Part shown: piece by piece, positions 6,537 to 11,848 of the stretch
Position numbering within the stretch: the stretch's first letter is position 1
How the letters are laid out: every line of letters begins with the position of its first letter
NCBI GenBank assembly: GCA_036525975.1
Contig: DATCZK010000045.1
Location: 1 to 11,848, forward strand
From: Quisquiliibacterium sp036525975
GTDB taxonomy: Bacteria > Pseudomonadota > Gammaproteobacteria > Burkholderiales > Burkholderiaceae_E
Direction of reading: 5' to 3'
Length of the DNA: 11,848 bases
Program-made: the position numbers and the translations under genes
Notes under the pieces: model-generated
The model's input: only the letters and a program-made list of their open reading frames with translations
Databases searched by the model: none
What the model was told of the DNA's origin: nothing

Positions 6537-7016
6537 ATGACCGACACACACCGTGCGTGCATCACCTGCCGCGGCGAGACCAAGCCGAAGGTGCTCGACT
6601 CGATCGCCGGCGAGGACAAGGAACTGGCGGTGGCGGTGCGCGCGTTGAACGTGCTCGAGTGCGCCAACGGACACAGGCAGTTCACGCGCGCGGACTCTCC
6701 GCTCGAGCTGCTCAAGCACCTGGTCGAGGAAGACGAGCCGGAGCTGCCCGCGGGCGAGGAGAAGGGGCTCTTCTTCAAGCACTTCCATTGCAACGACTGC
6801 GGCAAGGAACTGCTGCCCAAGCCCGATCATCGTCACACCTTCAGCGTCGAGCCGGGGCTGCCCGATCAGCCGGGGCTCAAGGTCGATTTGACGATGGCGG
6901 TCTACAAGTGCGGCGGCTGCGGCAAGGAGCAGCTGCATTCGCTCAAGGAACTGTGCAAGCTCACGCCGACCGCGCTCGCGAACGCCTTTCGGGCGGCCGA
7001 GATCCAGAGCGGCTGA
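6537..7016 (+). CDS. Small protein with two zinc-ribbon-like sites, function unknown
   Basis: A 159-residue acidic cytoplasmic protein with no signal peptide or membrane segment. Its cysteines fall into two four-ligand sets. The first is Cys8-x2-Cys11 plus Cys42 and His46 (ECANGH). The second is Cys85-x2-Cys88 (HCNDCGK) plus Cys125-x2-Cys128 (KCGGCGK). Each set has the two-knuckle spacing of a zinc ribbon, and the two CxxCGK knuckles resemble each other. Cys140 is unpaired. I do not recognise the family. A nucleic-acid or protein adaptor role is only a guess from the fold. The ATG at 6537 is fixed by AAGGAGG 5 nt upstream; the frame is open earlier, but without a comparable site. It stands alone between xth and the convergent dehydrogenase gene. 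Confidence 0.8.
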   Translation: MTDTHRACITCRGETKPKVLDSIAGEDKELAVAVRALNVLECANGHRQFTRADSPLELLKHLVEEDEPELPAGEEKGLFFKHFHCNDCGKELLPKPDHRHTFSVEPGLPDQPGLKVDLTMAVYKCGGCGKEQLHSLKELCKLTPTALANAFRAAEIQSG

Positions 7017-7044
7017 TCCGGCGAGGCCAGGGCCCGTTGCAAGA

Positions 7045-7062
7045 CCTTCGCGGGAACGAAGG
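7045..7062. terminator. Weak hairpin between convergent genes
   Basis: CCTTCG (7045-7050) pairs with CGAAGG (7057-7062) across a 6-nt loop, in the 61-bp gap between two convergent stop codons. It has no T-run. Position suits a shared 3' end, but the stem is short. Confidence 0.25.
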
Positions 7063-7077
7063 AGCTGACCGCGAACC

Positions 7078-7848
7078 CTAGAGCGTTGCCGTCACCCCGC
7101 CGTCCACGTAGAGGATGTGCCCGTTGACGAAACCCGCCGCGTCGCTGGCGAGGAACACCACCGCAGGGGCCAGTTCGTGCACCTCCCCCCAGCGACGGCT
7201 GGGCGTGCGGCCCACCAGCCAGGCGTCGAAGGCGGGGTCCGCCACCAGCTTGGCGTTGAGTTCGGTCTTGAAGTAGCCGGGCCCCAGGCCGTTCACCGTG
7301 ATCCCCAGCGGCCCCAGGTCGATCGCCATGCCCTTCGTGAGCATCTTCACCGCGCCCTTGCTCGCCGTGTAGGGCGCGATGCCGGGGCGGCCCAGCTCGC
7401 TCTGCACCGAGCACACGTTGATGATGCGCCCGCGCCCGCGCGCGACCATGTGCCGGGCCACCGCCTGGCCGACGAAGAACACGCTGTCGACGTTGGTGCG
7501 CATCAGCGTCGCCCAGTCGGCCGGGTCGTACTCGTGAAACGGGCCGCGGCGCTGCATCCCGGCGTTGTTCACCAGGATGTCGATCGGGCCGATTTCGCGT
7601 TCGATCCGGTCGACCGCCGCGACCACCGCGTCGCGGTCGGTCACGTCGAACGCGCGCTCGTGCACCGCGAGCCCTTCGGCGCGCAGCGCGGCGGCGGCCG
7701 CCGAGAGCCTCGCCGGGTCGCGCCCGTTGAGCACGACCGCGGCGCCCGCCTGCGCCAGGCCGCGCGCCAGCGCCAGGCCGATTCCGGCCGACGAGCCCGT
7801 GACGAGCGCCGTGCGCCCGTCGAGCCTGAACGTGGATGCGTCGATCAT
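7078..7848 (-). CDS. Short-chain dehydrogenase, gluconate 5-dehydrogenase-like
   Basis: A 256-residue classical SDR oxidoreductase using NAD(P)H. The cofactor loop is TGSSAGIG (17-24), the stabilising strand NNAG is at 94-97, and the catalytic tetrad is Asn119, Ser147, Tyr160 and Lys164 (YTASK). LNGRD after strand 2 (40-44) is consistent with NADP preference. Several stretches recall gluconate 5-dehydrogenase (IdnO/Gno): VQSELGRPGIAPYTASKGAV, PGYFKTELN and RTPSRRWGEV. Those enzymes interconvert gluconate and 5-ketogluconate. The subgroup assignment rests on remembered similarity, so the substrate is uncertain. The ATG at 7848 lacks a clear ribosome site, and a TAAGGT hexamer ends 7 nt before it. 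It is divergent from the MFS transporter, which may import its substrate (inference). Confidence 0.9.
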   Translation of the reverse strand: MIDASTFRLDGRTALVTGSSAGIGLALARGLAQAGAAVVLNGRDPARLSAAAAALRAEGLAVHERAFDVTDRDAVVAAVDRIEREIGPIDILVNNAGMQRRGPFHEYDPADWATLMRTNVDSVFFVGQAVARHMVARGRGRIINVCSVQSELGRPGIAPYTASKGAVKMLTKGMAIDLGPLGITVNGLGPGYFKTELNAKLVADPAFDAWLVGRTPSRRWGEVHELAPAVVFLASDAAGFVNGHILYVDGGVTATL

Positions 7849-7855
7849 GGGCGAT

Positions 7856-7861
7856 ACCTTA
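7856..7861 (-). promoter_or_regulatory. -10-like hexamer before the dehydrogenase gene
   Basis: TAAGGT on the minus strand ends 7 nt before the ATG at 7848, which would place transcription start at or next to the start codon. It matches TATAAT at 3 of 6 positions. No good -35 box is visible upstream. Confidence 0.25.
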
Positions 7862-7906
7862 ACCCAGAGCGCGCACGTTTCGTGGGTTTCGGCGCGGTTG
7901 CGGTGT

Positions 7907-7912
7907 TAGGCT
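7907..7912 (+). promoter_or_regulatory. -10-like hexamer before the MFS gene
   Basis: TAGGCT ends 8 nt before the GTG at 7921, again placing a transcription start at about the start codon. It has 3 of 6 consensus matches and no clear -35 box. It shares GTGTTAG with the promoter candidate at 6463-6472. Confidence 0.25.
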
Positions 7913-7920
7913 GCGTGGCC

Positions 7921-9120
7921 GTGAACGCGATCCTGCACGCCGACACCGAATCCGAGCGCGCGCGCTGGCTGATGCTGGCGCTGCTGGTCGCGGTTCGCGC
8001 CAGCATCGGATTCCAGTTCCAGACGATGGGCTCGGTCTCGGAGTCCCTGGTCGCGCAGTTGGGCTTGAGCTACACCGAAATCGGCACGCTGATTGCACTG
8101 TTCATGCTGCCCGGCCTCGTGCTCTCGCTGCCGGCGGGCTACCTGGGACGCCGCTTTTCGGATCGCATCCTGATGAGCGCCGGCTTTGGCGCGCTGGCCG
8201 CGGGCGGGGCGATCGCGGCCTTCGCGCACGGCTTCGGCCAGCTCGCCCTGGGGCGCGTGGCCGCCGGCTTCGGTTTCGTCGTGAGCACGATCTATCTCAC
8301 CAAGATGCTGGTCGACTGGTTCCAGGGAAAGAAGCTCGGTACCGCGATGAGCCTGTTCGTGATGAGCTGGCCGTTGGGCATCGCAATGGGGCAGATCGGT
8401 CACGCCTGGGTGGCCGAGAACATCAACTGGACAATGGCGTTCGCGGTCGCGTCCGCGTACAGCGCTGTGTCCGCGCTCGCCATCTTCCTGCTCTACCGCC
8501 CACCCGTGCACGCGCCCCGCGCGCGCGAAATCGGACCCATCGGCTTGCCGCGCCACGAGCTCGTGCTGACGATGATCGCAGCGGTGACCTGGGGTTTGTT
8601 CAATGCCGGATACGTCGTCTACCTCAGTTTCGCGCCGCAGATGCTCGTTGCCGGCGGCTATGGCGCGACGCAGGCCGCGGGGGTCGTGAGCCTGGGCAGC
8701 TGGCTGATGATCTTCTCCGGTGCCGCGTTCGGGAAGATCGCAGACCGCACCGGCAAGCCTGACCTGATCCTCTACGGCGCGATGGCGGTGGCGGTGGCCG
8801 TGATGCTGCTGCTTTCCCAAACCGGGCTCGCGGTGACGCTGAGCCTCGCGTTCGGGCTGGTCGGCATGGCGCCCGCGGGCATCATCATGGCGCTTGCCGC
8901 CGAGGCGATGGCGCCGCAGCGGCGCGCTTTCGGGATGGGCGTTTACATGACCGTCTACTTCGTCCTGCAGACCGCTTCGCCGCCGCTCGCGGGCTGGATC
9001 TTCGATCGCAGCGGCACGCCGTTCGGGCCGCTCGCGTTCGCGTCGGCGCTGTTCGCCGCCACCGCGGCGGGGTACCTGGCGTTTCGCCGGGTGCAAAGGG
9101 CGATCGCCAGGCGACAATAG
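7921..9120 (+). CDS. Major facilitator superfamily transporter
   Basis: A 399-residue inner-membrane protein with about twelve hydrophobic helices, the usual MFS size. The first helix is near residues 16-34. Motif A between helices 2 and 3 appears as PAGYLGRRFSDRI (71-83), and its second-half copy as GKIADRTGKPD (271-281). A central cytoplasmic loop (193-212) separates the two six-helix halves. Gly/Pro-rich helices resemble the CynX/NarK-like branch of small-anion and organic-acid carriers, but this is a loose impression and the substrate cannot be named. I chose the GTG at 7921. Other in-frame GTGs lie a few codons upstream (7882, 7903, 7915), and none has a good ribosome site. Divergent from the dehydrogenase gene by 72 bp. 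Confidence 0.88.
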   Translation: MNAILHADTESERARWLMLALLVAVRASIGFQFQTMGSVSESLVAQLGLSYTEIGTLIALFMLPGLVLSLPAGYLGRRFSDRILMSAGFGALAAGGAIAAFAHGFGQLALGRVAAGFGFVVSTIYLTKMLVDWFQGKKLGTAMSLFVMSWPLGIAMGQIGHAWVAENINWTMAFAVASAYSAVSALAIFLLYRPPVHAPRAREIGPIGLPRHELVLTMIAAVTWGLFNAGYVVYLSFAPQMLVAGGYGATQAAGVVSLGSWLMIFSGAAFGKIADRTGKPDLILYGAMAVAVAVMLLLSQTGLAVTLSLAFGLVGMAPAGIIMALAAEAMAPQRRAFGMGVYMTVYFVLQTASPPLAGWIFDRSGTPFGPLAFASALFAATAAGYLAFRRVQRAIARRQ

Positions 9121-9131
9121 AAGCTCCATAC

Positions 9132-9191
9132 ACGATAGAATATAGCTATCTATCGTATGCAAATATACGATTGGTATTCTCTATCAATCGT
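9132..9191 (+). promoter_or_regulatory. AT-rich operator array upstream of rubrerythrin
   Basis: Four 7-bp half-sites alternate in orientation: ACGATAG (9132-9138), CTATCGT (9150-9156), ACGATTG (9167-9173) and CAATCGT (9185-9191). They form two perfect dyads of the shape ACGATWG-N11-CWATCGT, repeated directly with a 35-bp period. The inner pair also makes ATCGTAT-N6-ATACGAT. Half-site centres are spaced 18, 17 and 18 bp. The stretch is by far the most AT-rich in the window. Several -10-like hexamers overlap it, for example TAGAAT (9136-9141) and TATTCT preceded by TGG (9175-9180), so a bound protein would cover the promoter. I cannot name the regulator. Confidence 0.7.
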
Positions 9192-9202
9192 GGGCATCAT
9201 TC

Positions 9203-9237
9203 GTTCGTCAGCAACACGAACCCGATCCAACGACGAA
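9203..9237 (+). promoter_or_regulatory. Alternative hairpins in the rubrerythrin leader
   Basis: GTTCGT (9203-9208) can pair with ACGAAC (9216-9221, 7-nt loop), while the overlapping TTCGTC (9204-9209) can pair with GACGAA (9232-9237), just before the GGAGA ribosome site at 9239-9243. The two stems exclude each other. Both are only 6 bp, so chance is a real possibility. Confidence 0.25.
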
Positions 9238-9248
9238 TGGAGAATGCA

Positions 9249-9731
<483 letters not shown>

Positions 9732-9737
9732 ACCCGC

Positions 9738-9772
9738 GCGCCGCGGCCCGAACCGGCGCCGCGGCCCGGACC
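9738..9772. repeat. Short direct repeat between rubrerythrin and rubredoxin
   Basis: A 17-bp unit beginning GCGCCGCGGCCCG occurs at 9738-9754 and again at 9756-9772 with one difference. Each copy contains the palindrome CCGCGG. It lies in the 78-bp gap inside the operon and could affect relative expression, or be a slippage product in GC-rich DNA. Confidence 0.5.
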
Positions 9773-9809
9773 CGAACATTCCCGATCACGAACACCGAAA
9801 GGAACCGAC

Positions 9810-9992
9810 ATGAGCAACCCCGAATTCAAAGTTCTCCAGTGCATCGTCTGCGGCTTCGTCTACGACGAGTCCGCCGGGCTTCCCGAGGAGGGGATCGTCG
9901 CCGGCACGCGCTGGGCCGACATCCCCGAGGACTGGGCCTGCCCCGAGTGCGGCGTCGCCAAGAGCGACTTCGAGATGGTCGAGATGGCCTGA
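9810..9992 (+). CDS. Rubredoxin
   Basis: A 60-residue rubredoxin, a one-iron electron carrier. The Fe(Cys)4 site is formed by Cys11-x2-Cys14 (CIVCGFVYDE) and Cys44-x2-Cys47 (DWACPECGVAKSDF), the canonical double knuckle. Length and the conserved aromatic/acidic surface (VYDE, TRWADIPEDWACPECG) are typical of the rubredoxin family that works with AlkT/RubB-type reductases. The ATG at 9810 has AAGGAA upstream at good spacing. It lies between rubrerythrin and the reductase gene, with only 5 bp to the latter, so it is the expected link that carries electrons from reductase to rubrerythrin. Confidence 0.97.
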   Translation: MSNPEFKVLQCIVCGFVYDESAGLPEEGIVAGTRWADIPEDWACPECGVAKSDFEMVEMA

Positions 9993-9997
9993 GCGCG

Positions 9998-11200
9998 ATG
10001 CGCGACGAAGCCAACCGCAACGACGCGCGCGGGCGCGTCGTGATCCTGGGCGCGGGGCTCGCGGGCCTCACGGTGGCGCGCGAGCTGCGCAAGCTCGACC
10101 GCGAGCGCCCGATCACGGTCGTGACCCGCGACGACGGCCACTTCTACCCGAAGCCCTCGCTGTCCAACGCGCTCGCGCAGGCCAAGGCCCCGGATGCGCT
10201 CGTGACCACGCCGGGACCCGCGATCGCCGCGCAGCTCGGCATCACGCTGCGCGCGCGCACGCGGGTCGAGGGCATCGACCTGCGCGCGCGCGCCGTGCGC
10301 ACCACCGAAGGGCCGATCGGCTACGACAAGCTCGTGCTCGCGCTCGGCGCCGACCCGATCGCGCTCGAGCTCGAGGGCGACGCGCTCGCCGCGCTGCGCC
10401 CGGTGAACGACCTCGAGGACTACCGGGCCTTCCGCGAGGGGGTGCGCGACGGCGCGCGCGTGGCGATTCTCGGGGCCGGGCTGATCGGCAGCGAGTTCGC
10501 CAACGACCTGCTCGCCGCACGGGCCGAGGTGGACGTGGTCGACCTCGCCGCGCGGCCGCTCTCGGCGCTGCTGCCCGAGCGGGCGGGGCGCTGGTTCGCG
10601 AGCCGGCTCGCGAGCGCGGGCGTGCGCTGGCACCTGGGCGACGCCGCGCAGGCGTTGTCGTGGCACGAAGGCGCGCTCGCGCTCGAGCTGCGCAGCGGCG
10701 CGCGGCTGCGCGCCGACACGGTGCTCTCGGCCGTCGGCCTGCGCCCGCGCACCGCGCTCGCGGCGGCCGCCGGGCTGAAGGCGGGGCGGGGCATCGACGT
10801 CGACGCCTTCGGGGCCACCAGCGACCCGCACGTCTACGCGCTCGGCGACTGCGCGCATTACTCGGGCCGATGGCTCCCCTACGTGCAGCCGATCATGGTC
10901 GCGGGCCGCGCGCTGGCCGCCACGCTCGCGGGGCGCCCCACGCCGATCGACTTCGGCGCGATGCCGGTGGTCGTGAAGACGCCCGCGTGCCCGGTTGCGG
11001 TGCTGCCGCCGCCGGACCACGTCCGGGGGCGATGGGAATGCGCCGAGGGCGACGACGCGCTGGCGATGAGTTTCCTCGACGAGGAGGATCGCCTCGAGGG
11101 ATTCGCGCTGCTGGGCGCGGCGAGCGCACGCCGCCGCGAGTGCGTGCAGCAACTCGGGCGGCGATTCACCGCCGACCCGAAGCTCGCGGCTTGCGTCTGA
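9998..11200 (+). CDS. Rubredoxin-NAD(P)(+) reductase, FAD-dependent
   Basis: A 400-residue two-dinucleotide-fold flavoprotein of the AlkT/RubB rubredoxin reductase type. The N-terminal FAD site is VVILGAGLAGLTVAREL (14-30, GxGxxG at 18-23). The NAD(P)H site is VAILGAGLIGSEFAND (155-170, GxGxxG at 159-164). The second FAD motif is VYALGDCAHY (279-288). Substrate-side motifs KPSLSNALAQ (52-61) and PYVQPIMVAGRALAATL (294-310) fit rubredoxin reductases. It would oxidise NAD(P)H and reduce the adjacent rubredoxin. The ATG at 9998 begins 5 bp after the rubredoxin stop with little ribosome site of its own, so translational coupling is likely. A long GC stem follows its stop codon and probably ends the operon. 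Confidence 0.95.
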   Translation: MRDEANRNDARGRVVILGAGLAGLTVARELRKLDRERPITVVTRDDGHFYPKPSLSNALAQAKAPDALVTTPGPAIAAQLGITLRARTRVEGIDLRARAVRTTEGPIGYDKLVLALGADPIALELEGDALAALRPVNDLEDYRAFREGVRDGARVAILGAGLIGSEFANDLLAARAEVDVVDLAARPLSALLPERAGRWFASRLASAGVRWHLGDAAQALSWHEGALALELRSGARLRADTVLSAVGLRPRTALAAAAGLKAGRGIDVDAFGATSDPHVYALGDCAHYSGRWLPYVQPIMVAGRALAATLAGRPTPIDFGAMPVVVKTPACPVAVLPPPDHVRGRWECAEGDDALAMSFLDEEDRLEGFALLGAASARRRECVQQLGRRFTADPKLAACV

Positions 11201-11206
11201 GCGACG

Positions 11207-11241
11207 CGCCCCCGCGCGACCGGTGAACGAGCGCGGGGGCG
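11207..11241. terminator. Strong GC hairpin between convergent operon ends
   Basis: A perfect 11-bp stem, CGCCCCCGCGC (11207-11217) with GCGCGGGGGCG (11231-11241), extends through a G.U and a C-G pair to 13 bp in plus-strand RNA, with a 13-nt loop. It begins 4-6 nt after the reductase stop and lies 10 bp from the GYD gene's stop on the other strand. No T-run flanks it. It probably serves as a bidirectional 3' end. Confidence 0.5.
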
Positions 11242-11251
11242 TGCAGGCGGA

Positions 11252-11572
11252 TCAGGTGCCCGGCGCGCGGTAGGAGGGCGTCTTCTTCGCCGCCTCGTCG
11301 ATCTCGGCCGGCGAGAGCAGCACGGTGGTCTTGGTGGACGCGGCCCCGCTCGAGCCCACCATCAGCGCGACGGCGGCCACGCTCGCGTTGTCGGGCGCGT
11401 CGACGACCACGAACGCGTCGGTGTCGCCGAACGCGAAGTAGAACGACTCGAGCTTGCCGCCCACCGACTTGGCAGCTCTCTCCACGGCCGCCCGACGCTT
11501 CGTGCCGCCTTCCTTGAGCACTCCCTTCGCGCCTTCGCTCGTGTAGTTGGCCTGGATCAGGTACTTGGGCAT
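11252..11572 (-). CDS. GYD domain-containing protein
   Basis: A 106-residue single-domain protein of the GYD family, small alpha/beta proteins related in fold to dimeric alpha-beta barrel proteins and without an established function. PKYLIQANYTSEGAKGVLKEG opens the domain, and the naming motif appears as FGDTDAFVVVDAPD (48-61). The rest follows the family pattern: an alternating helix at 62-72 and KTTVLLSPAEIDEAA at 81-95. The ATG at 11572 is preceded by a clear AAAGGAGA. An upstream in-frame start at 11635 would add 21 residues and has no comparable site. It is convergent with the reductase gene and downstream of a probable methyltransferase gene, separated from it by a strong hairpin, so it is likely transcribed alone. 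Confidence 0.88.
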   Translation of the reverse strand: MPKYLIQANYTSEGAKGVLKEGGTKRRAAVERAAKSVGGKLESFYFAFGDTDAFVVVDAPDNASVAAVALMVGSSGAASTKTTVLLSPAEIDEAAKKTPSYRAPGT

Positions 11573-11645
11573 GTCAGTCTCCTTTCTTGTCGTTGAGCGG
11601 TCCAGCGAAGCCGTTTCGGATCCGCTTGGGACCACCGACTACCAT

Positions 11646-11683
11646 GCGCCGCCGCGCGAGCAATTGCAAGCGCGCGGCGGCGC
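11646..11683 (-). terminator. 13-bp hairpin downstream of the partial methyltransferase gene
   Basis: A perfect 13-bp stem joins 11646-11658 to 11671-11683, with a 12-nt loop whose core is GCAATTGC. On the minus strand it lies 28 nt beyond the stop codon at 11714-11712 and upstream of the GYD gene. There is no T-run. It most likely marks the 3' end of the upstream gene. Confidence 0.5.
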
Positions 11684-11711
11684 CGCGGCCGGCTTCGCGG
11701 TGCCGCGCGCC

Positions 11712-11848
11712 TCAGGCCCTGGTGATCACGATCTCGAGATACTCCGACGGCGCCACCAGCGAATCGGAGCCGGAGCGGTTCGACTGCCCGAGCAGCGCCT
11801 CGAGCTCGCCGAGCAGCGCCGCGCGCCCGCTCTCGTCGAGCGACTCGA
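11712..11848 (-). CDS. C-terminal end of a probable SAM-dependent methyltransferase, partial
   Basis: The minus strand is open from the window edge at 11848 to a TGA at 11714-11712. The last 44 codons read ESLDESGRAALLGELEALL, then GQSNRSGSDSLVAPSDYLEI and VITRA. A helix with a GELEALL core followed by a loop and an edge strand (YLEIVITRA) resembles the C-termini of class I methyltransferases of the Methyltransf_25 kind. Codon bias (third-position G/C) agrees with a real coding frame. The catalytic part is outside the window, so the assignment is tentative. Confidence 0.55.
   Translation of the reverse strand, partial: ESLDESGRAALLGELEALLGQSNRSGSDSLVAPSEYLEIVITRA

Noticed and set aside
9099..9110. 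GCGATCGCC palindrome at the end of the MFS gene
   Set aside because: It lies in coding sequence and fits codon choice for ARRQ-type residues; no second copy or context suggests a function.
7906..9162. Long minus-strand frame opposite the MFS gene
   Set aside because: The plus-strand frame encodes hydrophobic helices and MFS motifs; the antisense product is Arg/His-rich without domains.
9860..11152. Long minus-strand frame opposite the rubredoxin reductase
   Set aside because: The plus strand has both nucleotide-binding folds. The antisense frame is low-complexity shadow sequence.

Overview
The window is very GC-rich chromosomal DNA with dense, mostly housekeeping genes. The gene content and protein sequences (GatB of the indirect tRNA-charging pathway, PyrE, an XthA-type nuclease, LysR regulator, rubredoxin-linked redox genes) suggest a betaproteobacterium, probably Burkholderiales. 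That placement is inferred from recognised families, not from any search. I see no tRNA, rRNA, CRISPR array, transposase or phage gene.

Layout. Bases 1-1975 (+): the 3' part of a small cysteine-rich probable lipoprotein gene, then gatB. Bases 1976-2332 are the only gap over 300 bases. It lies between convergent genes and holds a terminator-like hairpin, a 167-bp element bounded by a perfect 30-bp inverted repeat, and a 30-bp tandem repeat. Bases 2333-4495 (-): an AhpD-like carboxymuconolactone decarboxylase-family protein, pyrE (TTG start) and a LysR-family regulator. Bases 4624-5538 (+): a SAM-dependent methyltransferase divergent from the regulator. Then xth (exodeoxyribonuclease III family) and a small protein with two zinc-ribbon-like sites.

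Bases 7078-9120: an IdnO-like short-chain dehydrogenase (-) and an MFS transporter (+), divergent from a 72-bp gap. Bases 9121-11200 (+): an AT-rich control region with four regularly spaced half-sites, followed by rubrerythrin, rubredoxin and rubredoxin reductase. These three genes would form a complete NAD(P)H-to-peroxide electron chain: reductase to rubredoxin to the diiron protein. Bases 11252-11848 (-): a GYD-domain protein and the last 44 or so codons of a probable methyltransferase.

The most notable signals are the control region at 9132-9191, the inverted-repeat element and tandem array at 2047-2330, and three genes whose start codon sits 7-8 nt after a -10-like hexamer with no good ribosome binding site, which suggests leaderless mRNAs.
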